Below, one piece after another: positions 1-6,099 of a DNA stretch of 6,319 nt. Position 1 is the stretch's first letter. Each line of letters opens with the position of its first letter. Below the pieces are notes generated by a model. The model was given only the letters and a program-made list of their open reading frames with translations, was not told the DNA's origin and ran no database searches. Made by a program: the position numbers and the translations under genes. The stretch covers positions 1 through 6,319 of the forward strand of contig CAJVYE010000070.1 in the NCBI GenBank assembly GCA_913009285.1, written 5' to 3'. The DNA comes from an uncultured Nitrospirota bacterium. Lineage in GTDB: Bacteria > Nitrospinota > Nitrospinia > SZUA-224.

Positions 1-89
1 GACGACAACACTGTGCAGCAGGTGTCTAGAGCAGCTATGTCTCATATTTATCGTACGAGGGGGCTTTTTTTGTGTTTATTTTTTTTTTT
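1..89. other. Non-genomic contig tail with T-run, outside the left adapter
   Basis: This stretch lies outside the P5 adapter, so it cannot be continuous with the genome. It ends in an 11-base T run (79-89) directly against the adapter. Illumina flow-cell P5 oligos carry a poly-T linker before AATGATACGG, so a read running through the whole adapter reaches this linker and then meaningless cycles. I recognise no gene or motif in 1-78. I infer that it is read run-off noise that an assembler kept. Confidence 0.85.
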
Positions 90-147
90 AATGATACGGC
101 GACCACCGAGATCTACACTCTTTCCCTACACGACGCTCTTCCGATCT
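90..147 (+). other. Illumina P5 / TruSeq universal adapter (artefact)
   Basis: The 58 bases start AATGATACGGCGACCACC and end GACGCTCTTCCGATCT, which matches the Illumina universal adapter over its full length as I know it. The adapter ends exactly at 147, and biological sequence begins at 148, in the middle of an HU/IHF reading frame. It is synthetic DNA from library preparation left in the assembly. Confidence 0.98.
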
Positions 148-341
148 GATTTGGGATTTCTTCCCTCTCTCGAATTTCTATGCCGAATACGGAAACTACC
201 AAACCCTCTCAATTCTACCTTGTTCCCTTTACTCAAGGCTTCAGTGATACTTTTAAAGACAGTATTTACAATTACTTCTGTTTGCTTTTTCGTCAGATTT
301 ACTCTTTCGGCAAGCCTCTCTACTAATTCAGCCTTTGTCAT
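148..341 (-). CDS. ihfB: HU/IHF-family DNA-binding protein, likely IHF beta-like; 3' end cut off by adapter
   Basis: A small basic nucleoid protein that binds and bends DNA as a dimer, shaping the chromosome and assisting recombination and transcription. About 65 residues are genuine, out of roughly 90-100 usual for the family. The N-terminal helices (MTKAELVERLAERV onward) lead into the family signature VELRGFGSF (residues 42-50) and then the beginning of the DNA-binding arm, GRNPK (60-64). Beyond residue 65 the frame runs into adapter and the translation DRKSVV is artificial, so the C-terminal third is missing from the assembly only. A longer frame opens at 392, but the ATG at 339-341 has a strong ribosome site (GGGAGGTG, 345-352) and matches family starts, so I choose it. 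Its place downstream of rpsA and sppA supports the IHF beta assignment, though a plain HU or an IHF alpha-like member cannot be excluded. A likely own promoter lies at 384-411. Confidence 0.9.
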
Positions 342-383
342 AAACACCTCCCTGTAAGTTACCCAAGACAAGAATGGAAAGGA

Positions 384-411
384 ATTTAACACATCATAAT
401 TATCAAGTCAA
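384..411 (-). promoter_or_regulatory. Predicted sigma70-type promoter of the HU/IHF gene
   Basis: On the minus strand, TTGACT (406-411; five of six matches to the -35 consensus) is followed after 16 bases by TTAAAT (384-389; four of six matches to the -10 consensus). An A-rich run (415-420) lies just upstream. Initiation would fall near 376-378, giving a leader of about 35 bases before the ATG at 341 with the ribosome site inside it. It would let the nucleoid protein be made independently of rpsA-sppA. This is prediction from consensus only; the -10 is mediocre. Confidence 0.5.
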
Positions 412-424
412 GTATTTTTTGGGT

Positions 425-1315
425 TTAATAATACCATAAATAATGTATCCCAAAATTCATATGGTATAGATTGTCTGGGAAGAGTATAGAGGAAAACCTT
501 TCAGAAAGATACCGAAATAAGAACCCTTTCTTTTTTCTCTCCTGAATAATCTTTGGTTTTCCTTTTATTCCAACTATCTTTGTTATTATTGAAATAGCAT
601 CCTGTAAATTACCTAGCTCATCTACCAATCCTATTTCTTTTGCCTGTCTTCCTGAAAAGATCCTTCCATCAGCTAATTCCTTTACCCTCTCACTCTCCAT
701 ATTTCTACTTTTAGCAACTGCTTCAATAAATTGATCATAGACATCATCAATTACTCCCTGTAGAATATCCCTCTCTTCATCAGTTATGGATCTAACAGGA
801 CTTCCTATATCCTTATACTTTCCGCTTTTAATAACCTCTGTTTTCATTCCCACCTTCTTCATTAGCTCCTCTATATTTGAGAATGTCATAATTACCCCTA
901 TGCTTCCGGTTATGGTACCAGGATTGGCAACTATCTTATCTGAGGCACAGGCAATATAGTAACCACCGGATGCTGCAAGACTGCTCATAGAAGCCACAAC
1001 CTTCTTGTTCTTATCATGGAGCTTTAGTATCTCTTCATATATCTCCTGTGATGGGGCTACCCCTCCCCCCGGGCTATTTATATTGAGAACTATACCCTTG
1101 ATTGAGGAATCTTCCTTATATTTAGTTATCTGTTTTATAATATCCCTTGAATCAGTTATAACTCCTTCTATATTAATCAGCGCGATCTTATCAGCTTTAT
1201 CCCATCTCACATCTTCTAGGACAAAGGTGTTTATAATGATAGATAGGACAAAAATAAATGCTGTTAACAAACACAGGATAATAAATCCGGGCAGTATTGG
1301 ATGCTTTTTCTTCAT
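425..1315 (-). CDS. sppA: Signal peptide peptidase SppA, short (36K) type
   Basis: A membrane-anchored serine protease (family S49) that degrades cleaved signal peptides and other membrane fragments. The protein has 296 residues, typical of the single-domain Bacillus-like form and about half the E. coli type. It begins with a short basic stretch (MKKKH) and one hydrophobic segment (about 9-31), with the protease domain outside the cytoplasm. The substrate-binding strand INSPGGG lies at 80-85. The catalytic serine is Ser116 in AASGGYY, and the general base is Lys168 in SGKYKDIGSP; the 52-residue separation equals that in B. subtilis SppA (Ser147/Lys199). DGRIFSGRQAKEIGLVDELG (216-235) is the conserved C-terminal signature. 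The ribosome site is weak (AAGAAA). It lies 63 bp after rpsA, with a hairpin in the gap, and 83 bp before the HU/IHF gene. It appears intact. Confidence 0.95.
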   Translation of the reverse strand: MKKKHPILPGFIILCLLTAFIFVLSIIINTFVLEDVRWDKADKIALINIEGVITDSRDIIKQITKYKEDSSIKGIVLNINSPGGGVAPSQEIYEEILKLHDKNKKVVASMSSLAASGGYYIACASDKIVANPGTITGSIGVIMTFSNIEELMKKVGMKTEVIKSGKYKDIGSPVRSITDEERDILQGVIDDVYDQFIEAVAKSRNMESERVKELADGRIFSGRQAKEIGLVDELGNLQDAISIITKIVGIKGKPKIIQERKKKGFLFRYLSERFSSILFPDNLYHMNFGIHYLWYY

Positions 1316-1342
1316 ATTTCTTGAAAAATAGTGAGCGGTGAA

Positions 1343-1376
1343 TAGTCGTTAGCGAATAACTAAATACTAACGACTA
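1343..1376 (-). repeat. Perfect 10-bp inverted repeat between rpsA and sppA
   Basis: TAGTCGTTAG (1343-1352) and CTAACGACTA (1367-1376) are perfectly complementary around a 14-base loop, immediately after the rpsA stop codon. In RNA this forms a hairpin. It is not a classical terminator: no U run follows at once, and the nearest T stretch (1325-1329) is about 13 bases past the stem. It could be a 3'-end stabiliser, a processing site, or a copy of a dispersed intergenic repeat; the flanking GTGAGCGGTGAATAGT has the look of such repeats. It lies where rpsA (high expression) meets sppA (low expression). Confidence 0.7.
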
Positions 1377-1378
1377 AA

Positions 1379-3226
1379 TTAATCTGAATTTTTATTCTCT
1401 ATATTTCCATCCTCTTCACTCTCTGTTTCACTCTCTGTTTCATCTACCTCCACCTCTGACGCCTCTAATTCCTCTTTATATGCCTTAATACTTAACCCAA
1501 TCTTTCTCTCCTTTGTATCTACCTTTATGATCCTTGCAGTTATTTCGTCATCGACCGCTATGACATCTTCAGGCCGGCTCACCTTCATAGATCCTAATTG
1601 GGAGATATGTATAAGCCCCTCAACCGCATCTTCTAATTCGGCAAAGGCACCAAAGTTTGTTATCTTTACTATCTTACCCTTCACGTCACAACCCACCTTA
1701 TATTTATTAGGGATATCTTCATCCCATGGGTCAGGCGTCATTTGTTTTAAACCTAATGAGAGACGTTCATGCTCACTATCAACATTTAAAACAACAGCCT
1801 TAACCCTATCTTTTTTCTTAACAACCTCTGAAGGATGTTTGATCTTCTTTAACCACGACATATCTGAGATATGTATTAGACCATCAACCCCTTCCTCTAA
1901 TTCAACAAAGGCCCCAAATTCTGTGAGGTTCCTCACCTTTCCCTCTATAATGGTTGCAACAGGATATTTCTCCTCTATATTATCCCAGGGATTTTGCTCG
2001 ACTTGTTTCATCCCTAAAGAAATCTTCTTTTTCTCTTTATCGAGACTCAATACAATAGCTTCAATAGTATCACCAATAGCTACTATCTTGGATGGATGTT
2101 TTATATGTTTACTCCATGACATTTCAGAGATATGTGCCAATCCCTCAATACCCTCTTCCAATTCAACAAATGCGCCATACTCTGTTATACTAACCACTTT
2201 ACCCCTTACTCTTGTATCAACAGGATATTTTGTCTCTATATCGCTCCATGGGTCAGGGGTAATCTGTTTGTATCCTAAGGAAACCCTCTCATTCTCCCTA
2301 TCAAATTTTAAAACAATTATTTTTATCTTATCCCCTACTGCAAAGAGTTCTGAAGGGTGACTGACCCTCCCCCACGACATATCAGTAATATGGAGTAATC
2401 CATCAATTCCTCCAAGGTCTACAAAGGCTCCATATTCTGTAATGTTCTTTACTACTCCCTCTATTATCTTACCTTCTTCGAGTGAGGTAAGTGTATTTTC
2501 TCTTGCCCCTTTTCTCTCTTCCTCTAGTAATACACGACGGGATACTACAATATTTCCACGCCTCTTGTTCATCTTTATAATCTTCAACTTCAAACTCTGT
2601 CCTATTAACTTGTCAAGGTTTCTTATAGGGCGAAGATCAATCTGGGATCCTGGCAGGAATGCCTTTAATCCCACATCAACAGTCAAGCCACCTTTTATTC
2701 TCCCTGTTATCTCCCCCTCTATAACCTCACCAGTCTTATAGGCATCTGTTATCTCTTCCCATATCTTTATCTTATTTGCCTTCTCTTTTGAAAGTTTCAC
2801 CATGCCTTCACTGTCTTCTGTCTGCTCCAAAAAGACATCGACCTTAGTGCCTACCTTCAAATTCTTTCCCTTTTGAGGAAATTCGTTAATATTTATTAAT
2901 CCCTCCGACTTAAAACCTACATCTACAAGGACCGAATCATTATCTATCTTAATAATATATCCGGTAACGATCTCACCCTCTTTGAAGTTCTTTAGGCTTT
3001 CTTCATAGAGCTTTTCTATGTCTTCCTCACCCATGTCTATATCCAAATCTTTTTCATTTTTTATTTTAGGATCATCATCATTGAAATCGAATGCTCCTTT
3101 TTGCTTCTCCTTTTCCTTCTCTTCTGAATGAATCCCAGATCCTAGGACAAGGTTTGTATTACTATTATCAAAGTTATTCTGAAGATTACCATCTATAGCC
3201 TGTAATACTTTGTCTTCGTTGTTCAT
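1379..3226 (-). CDS. rpsA: Small ribosomal subunit protein S1, six S1 domains
   Basis: Binds mRNA leaders and helps load them on the 30S subunit. The 615-residue protein has six S1 (OB-fold) RNA-binding domains at about 82-150, 165-232, 250-320, 337-407, 424-494 and 511-582. The first two are divergent, as expected for the ribosome-docking end. The next three carry near-identical cores such as ITEYGAFV, GLxHISxMSW and HPS, joined by linkers of the form PDPW..KYPV (about 325-336, 411-423, 498-511). The first 80 or so residues are a polar, acidic extension without an S1 fold, making the protein longer than the E. coli form (557). The C-terminus (586-615) is a glutamate-rich tail containing an ETESETES repeat. 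The ATG at 3226 has a strong AGGAGG, but at an unusual 14-base distance. Six domains suggest a diderm bacterium. Confidence 0.97.
   Translation of the reverse strand: MNNEDKVLQAIDGNLQNNFDNSNTNLVLGSGIHSEEKEKEKQKGAFDFNDDDPKIKNEKDLDIDMGEEDIEKLYEESLKNFKEGEIVTGYIIKIDNDSVLVDVGFKSEGLININEFPQKGKNLKVGTKVDVFLEQTEDSEGMVKLSKEKANKIKIWEEITDAYKTGEVIEGEITGRIKGGLTVDVGLKAFLPGSQIDLRPIRNLDKLIGQSLKLKIIKMNKRRGNIVVSRRVLLEEERKGARENTLTSLEEGKIIEGVVKNITEYGAFVDLGGIDGLLHITDMSWGRVSHPSELFAVGDKIKIIVLKFDRENERVSLGYKQITPDPWSDIETKYPVDTRVRGKVVSITEYGAFVELEEGIEGLAHISEMSWSKHIKHPSKIVAIGDTIEAIVLSLDKEKKKISLGMKQVEQNPWDNIEEKYPVATIIEGKVRNLTEFGAFVELEEGVDGLIHISDMSWLKKIKHPSEVVKKKDRVKAVVLNVDSEHERLSLGLKQMTPDPWDEDIPNKYKVGCDVKGKIVKITNFGAFAELEDAVEGLIHISQLGSMKVSRPEDVIAVDDEITARIIKVDTKERKIGLSIKAYKEELEASEVEVDETESETESEEDGNIENKNSD
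1417..1440 (-). repeat. 12-bp tandem duplication in the rpsA C-terminal tail
   Basis: CACTCTCTGTTT occurs twice in direct succession (1417-1428 and 1429-1440) without a mismatch, and the first bases of a third unit follow. On the coding strand it encodes the ETES-ETES part of the acidic tail of S1. The unit is a multiple of three, so copy-number change would alter tail length but keep frame. Confidence 0.85.
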
Positions 3227-3240
3227 GCCTTTAAAAAAAA

Positions 3241-3246
3241 CCTCCT
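3241..3246 (-). promoter_or_regulatory. Ribosome binding site of rpsA with long spacing
   Basis: AGGAGG on the minus strand is a full Shine-Dalgarno core, but 14 bases (eight T, then AAAGGC) separate it from the ATG at 3224-3226, against a usual 5-9. A closer, weaker AAAGG sits only one base before the ATG. No better in-frame start is visible. The T8 tract is what stretches the spacing. Confidence 0.7.
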
Positions 3247-3259
3247 TTTAAATTTATTA

Positions 3260-3300
3260 AAATGGAGTTTAAATATTTATCAAATTTTCAGACTCCATTT
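3260..3300 (-). promoter_or_regulatory. Hairpin in the rpsA leader / tyrA-rpsA gap
   Basis: AAATGGAGT (3260-3268) and ACTCCATTT (3292-3300) are perfect 9-bp complements around a 23-base AT-rich loop. On the transcript the stem ends 13 bases upstream of the rpsA Shine-Dalgarno. S1 of E. coli represses its own translation through structured leader hairpins, so a regulatory role is possible. It could also be a weak attenuator after tyrA. The rest of this 131-bp gap (3227-3357) is AT-rich with no gene that I can see. Confidence 0.55.
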
Positions 3301-3357
3301 CCATATTTTTCAAATATTCATATGTTTATATGTTTTACCATAATTACTTCTTATATG

Positions 3358-4227
3358 TCAACACATTAAATTATTTGAATTACGGATTCTATTTGCCTTA
3401 TTGAATTCATCTTCGAGTTTTGTTCCTTTTTCCTTCTTAATATACCTCTTTAATCTCTCAATGGAACCCTGAAATTGGGAAATTATTTCAAGGAGATTAT
3501 CTTTGTTAAGGAGACATATATCACGCCACATAACCGGATCGCTGGAGGCTATCCTCGTAAAATCCTTAAATCCTCCTCCTGCCAGAGATAAAAGGTTATC
3601 ATCCTCATCTATATCTCCGATAGTATTAACAAGGGCATAAGCCACTAAATGTGGGAGATGGCTTATAGCCGCTAAAATCCTATCATGATCCTTTGCATCC
3701 ATAAGGATGACCTTTGCCCCGGCAGTATGCCACAATTCTTCTATCTTCTTCAATGCCTCCCCATTGGTTTTCTCGGTAGGGGTAAGTATACAATTGGAAT
3801 CCTTGAAGAGGGTGAGGAAGGATGATTCTACCCCTGATCTTTCAGTCCCTGCTATAGGGTGTCCTCCTACAAAGGATATATCTTTGGGGAGTAACTCTTC
3901 TATCTTATCCACGAGATATCCTTTTACACTCCCTACGTCAGTAACGATAGTCCCGCCTTTAAGATGCGGAATCATCATCTTCACAATATCCACCATTGCT
4001 CTTACAGGTGTAGCAAGGAGGACAATATCTGCATCCCTAACCGCATCCTTAAGATCGAGAGAATAAGAATCTATAACTCCTAATTCAACCCCCTTTTTGA
4101 GATTGGACTCATTCCTTCCAAAACCTGTGATCTTCCCGGTCAGGTTCTTCTCTTTACATACCCTGGATAGAGATCCACCAATAAGCCCAACTCCTATAAT
4201 AGCCATATGTTTAAAGTAAATGGACAT
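3358..4227 (-). CDS. tyrA: Prephenate dehydrogenase (monofunctional TyrA)
   Basis: Oxidatively decarboxylates prephenate to 4-hydroxyphenylpyruvate, the tyrosine branch of aromatic amino acid synthesis, in the cytoplasm. The protein has 289 residues. An N-terminal Rossmann fold carries IIGVGLIGGSL (10-20), followed by DVGSVK (97-102) and GGHPIAGTERSG (121-132), whose serine and histidine are active-site positions. The helical dimerisation domain has SHLPH (189-193), GGGFKDFTRIA (217-227) and MWRDI (233-237). There is no fused chorismate mutase or ACT domain, so tyrosine feedback through ACT is not expected. After the second strand the protein reads GFGRN (35-39): the acidic residue expected for NAD+ preference is absent and an arginine follows, which hints at NADP+ use (inference). 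The start at 4227 has a poor ribosome site; Met8 at 4206 is an alternative, but the first fits the family better. pheA lies upstream across 267 bp. A cyclohexadienyl or arogenate dehydrogenase would look alike. Confidence 0.93.
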   Translation of the reverse strand: MSIYFKHMAIIGVGLIGGSLSRVCKEKNLTGKITGFGRNESNLKKGVELGVIDSYSLDLKDAVRDADIVLLATPVRAMVDIVKMMIPHLKGGTIVTDVGSVKGYLVDKIEELLPKDISFVGGHPIAGTERSGVESSFLTLFKDSNCILTPTEKTNGEALKKIEELWHTAGAKVILMDAKDHDRILAAISHLPHLVAYALVNTIGDIDEDDNLLSLAGGGFKDFTRIASSDPVMWRDICLLNKDNLLEIISQFQGSIERLKRYIKKEKGTKLEDEFNKANRIRNSNNLMC

Positions 4228-4306
4228 CTTAAATAATTTGTGTCTTTCGTATTTAAGTTGAACTAACCAGAAATTGAGAACTATAAATGTACATTGTACC
4301 TATAAC

Positions 4307-4450
4307 AATCAAAAATTAAAGATAAAAAATCAAAATGACAGATTAAAAGTCAAAAATGAATAGAGAAACAAATACTTACTTTAACAAACAAGGGATAATT
4401 TTTGCATTTTGATTTGTATTTTTACATTTTTATTTTTGATTTTTAATTTA
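4307..4450. repeat. AT-rich imperfect inverted-repeat element between pheA and tyrA
   Basis: The left arm (about 4307-4360) is built of ATCAAAAAT-like words, and the right arm (about 4393-4450) reads as its complement (TTTTTGATTTTTAATTT). Aligning one arm against the reverse complement of the other gives, by eye, roughly 75-80% identity over about 50 bases with one or two gaps. A 30-base centre separates them. The element fills most of the 267-bp gap; the remaining 4228-4306 shows only a short palindrome (GTACATTGTAC near 4290). It contains no gene. It looks like a degenerate, non-coding dispersed repeat that would form a long hairpin in the pheA-tyrA transcript. Confidence 0.65.
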
Positions 4451-4480
4451 CTTTTGAGTCGCTCGACTTTTTTACAAAAG
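4451..4480 (-). repeat. Compound palindrome just downstream of pheA
   Basis: On the minus strand CTTTTG (4475-4480) pairs with CAAAAG (4451-4456), and inside it AGTCG (4464-4468) pairs with CGACT (4457-4461) across AG, leaving a bulge of TAAAAA. It is the only GC-rich spot in the gap and starts 14 bases after the pheA stop. The two-base loop is too tight to close fully and no T run follows on the minus strand, so a terminator is only a possibility. It may be the edge of the adjacent repeat element. Confidence 0.4.
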
Positions 4481-4494
4481 AACCAAAATTCCAC

Positions 4495-5565
4495 CTATAT
4501 ACTCACCGGATATGATCCCAATACCTTAAGATAGGTACACTTCTGCTTTAATTCATCGAGGCCAGAGTTGACCTTCTTATCACTTATATGACCTTGCATA
4601 TCTACAAAAAATATATATTCCCATGCCTTCTTCTTTATCGGACGTGATTCTATCTTAGTCAGATTGATCTTTTTCTTAGCAAAGGGTTCCAATATATAAA
4701 AGAGGGCCCCTGGCTTATCCTTAATAGAGAATAGTATTGATGTCTTATCCTTTCCGCTTCTCTTCGCAAATTCCCTACCAATTACTATAAAACGAGTAAA
4801 ATTATTTGTGCTATCACTTATATCCCTTGCTACTACCTTCAGACCATAGAGTAATGCTGCCGATTCGCTTGCGATAGCACCTGTAGATGGATTTTGGGAG
4901 GCTAGTTCCGCAGCCCTTGCAGTGCTGGAGACCTCATGGAGTGATATGTCAGCAAGGTTATTCTCCAGCCATGATTTGCATTGGGCCAATGCATGAGGAT
5001 GAGAATATACCTTACGTATCTTTGTTATCTCTTCTTCTAAGGATAGTAGATTATGCGATATTTCTAACAATATCTCTGCACGGATATTTAAAGGGGATAC
5101 TATAAACATATCAAGGGTATGATTAACAATACCCTCGATAGAGTTCTCTATTGGCACAACCCCATAATCTGCTCGTCCCTTCTCCACATCTATAAAGACC
5201 CTCTCTATATTCTTCGATGGTATATAATTAGCAGAGGATCCAAACTGTTTGAGGCCGGCTATATGAGTAAATGTTCCCTCAGGCCCTAAATATGCAATAG
5301 TGAGGGGCTTCTCTAGTGAAAGTGTTGCAGATAATATTTCGCGGTACACTGCCTGAAGGGAACTATTAGGTAAAGGCCCTTTGTTGAGTTTTGATAACCT
5401 CTTATATATCTCTATTTCTCTGTCCGGGATATGAAAGTTATCCTGTTTGGCCTTAGATTTCTCTGCACCTATCTTAATGGCAATATTTGCCCTTTTATTC
5501 AGTAGATCTAGTATTTTCAAATCTATCTTGTCTATCTCTTTACGAAGGGTATTTATATTTGACAA
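4495..5565 (-). CDS. pheA: Bifunctional chorismate mutase / prephenate dehydratase (P-protein)
   Basis: Converts chorismate to prephenate and prephenate to phenylpyruvate, the phenylalanine branch. From a TTG start the protein has 356 residues. An AroQ-type chorismate mutase (about 1-82) shows Arg8, Arg25, Lys36 and Arg49-Glu50 at expected catalytic places. Prephenate dehydratase (88-266) shows GPEGTFTH (94-101), VPIENSIEG (137-145), SHPHALAQC (188-196) and the catalytic NNFTRF (254-259). A C-terminal ACT domain (about 275-350) has GALF (286-289) and ESRP (306-309), the phenylalanine-binding motifs, so feedback inhibition by phenylalanine is expected. The frame opens at a GTG (5577), but this GTG lies inside the ribosome site AAGGTGG; TTG at 5563-5565, eight bases after it, gives the usual short lead before LRKEID. 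It follows yraN by only 27 bp, so the two are probably co-transcribed, with tyrA next downstream. Confidence 0.95.
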   Translation of the reverse strand: MSNINTLRKEIDKIDLKILDLLNKRANIAIKIGAEKSKAKQDNFHIPDREIEIYKRLSKLNKGPLPNSSLQAVYREILSATLSLEKPLTIAYLGPEGTFTHIAGLKQFGSSANYIPSKNIERVFIDVEKGRADYGVVPIENSIEGIVNHTLDMFIVSPLNIRAEILLEISHNLLSLEEEITKIRKVYSHPHALAQCKSWLENNLADISLHEVSSTARAAELASQNPSTGAIASESAALLYGLKVVARDISDSTNNFTRFIVIGREFAKRSGKDKTSILFSIKDKPGALFYILEPFAKKKINLTKIESRPIKKKAWEYIFFVDMQGHISDKKVNSGLDELKQKCTYLKVLGSYPVSI

Positions 5566-5592
5566 TATCCTTACCACCTTTCTAAAAAAAAT

Positions 5593-5964
5593 CTATACAC
5601 GGAAGGCATCTTTAATATGGGTAACCTTTTCCCCTTTTTTAAGATCTGTGGGGAATGTGATGGTGATGATATCAAAGCGGCAGTCTATATCTGTAATCCT
5701 TTTCTGAACAAGATAAGAAAGTGCACTATTTATGATCTTTTTTTGCTTGATTCTATTCACAGACAACTGTGGTGGGACGAAACTATATGACGTTCTTGTC
5801 TTTATCTCGATAAATATCAGCACCCCTTTTTCAAAGGCTATAAGGTCTATTTCACCCAGACGGCATTTAAAGTTTCTCTCTATAATCTTATATCCCGTTT
5901 TTTTTAAGAATCTTGTGGCTATATCCTCTCCTTTCCTGCCAAGTTCTAATCGTTCCTTGGTCAC
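5593..5964 (-). CDS. yraN: YraN / UPF0102 family protein, putative nuclease fold
   Basis: A 123-residue protein of the UPF0102 family, whose exact role is unknown. The fold is related to PD-(D/E)XK/Holliday-junction-resolvase-like nucleases. The family hallmarks are all here: LGRKGEDIATRFLKKTGYKI (8-27), RNF (30-32), GEIDLI (37-42) and FIEIKTR (51-57); Glu38, Asp40, Glu53 and Lys55 are the would-be metal and catalytic residues. Length is normal (about 115-130). The start is GTG (5962-5964) with an AGAGGG ribosome site a few bases upstream. Position directly after rnhB is the classical arrangement in many bacteria and suggests a link to nucleic-acid maintenance, but function is not proven. Confidence 0.92.
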   Translation of the reverse strand: MTKERLELGRKGEDIATRFLKKTGYKIIERNFKCRLGEIDLIAFEKGVLIFIEIKTRTSYSFVPPQLSVNRIKQKKIINSALSYLVQKRITDIDCRFDIITITFPTDLKKGEKVTHIKDAFRV

Positions 5965-5980
5965 CCTACCCTCTTTTAAA

Positions 5981-6095
5981 ATTTTCGATTTTCGATTTTC
6001 GATTTTCGATTGACGATTTATCTTCTTCTGCTATCACTCCGAAGAATTTCGTCTTCCTTCTTTAAATCGAAAATCGACATTCGGAAATCGAAAAT
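5981..6095. repeat. CGATTTT-type inverted-repeat element between rnhB and yraN
   Basis: The left arm (5981-6020) holds four tandem TTCGATT units of 7-bp period and ends CGATTTA. The right arm (6063-6095) starts TAAATCG and continues with complementary AATCGAAAA words. The inner 7 bp match perfectly, and about 23 of 28 positions match over the longer alignment. The 42-base loop has its own TTCTTC/GAAGAA complementarity (6023-6028 with 6041-6046). The whole forms a hairpin of about 115 bp and occupies nearly the entire 135-bp gap. It has no coding content. It resembles dispersed AATCGAAA-type intergenic repeats that I recall from draft genomes of uncultured bacteria; that resemblance is from memory. 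Confidence 0.75.
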
Positions 6096-6099
6096 AACA

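Noticed and set aside
148..341. HU/IHF gene as a true pseudogene
   Set aside because: The break coincides with the adapter junction, so truncation is technical.
13..357. Plus-strand frame of 114 codons at the left end
   Set aside because: It runs through noise, the T run and the whole adapter and then antisense to the HU/IHF gene; it has no ribosome site or family resemblance.
1325..1376. Classical rho-independent terminator after rpsA
   Set aside because: The stem is only moderately GC-rich and no U run follows directly; kept as a hairpin only.
1527..2360. Plus-strand frame of 277 codons inside rpsA
   Set aside because: It is a shadow of the repetitive S1 domains: periodic SEICIRPSTPSSNST-like peptides mirror the GLxHISDMSW repeats on the other strand.
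5732..6013. Plus-strand frame ending in a DFRFSIFD-like peptide
   Set aside because: It is antisense to yraN and then translates the CGATTTT repeat; such peptides are typical spurious products of that repeat.
5981..6020. CRISPR-like array
   Set aside because: The 7-bp units are directly tandem without spacers and no cas gene is near.
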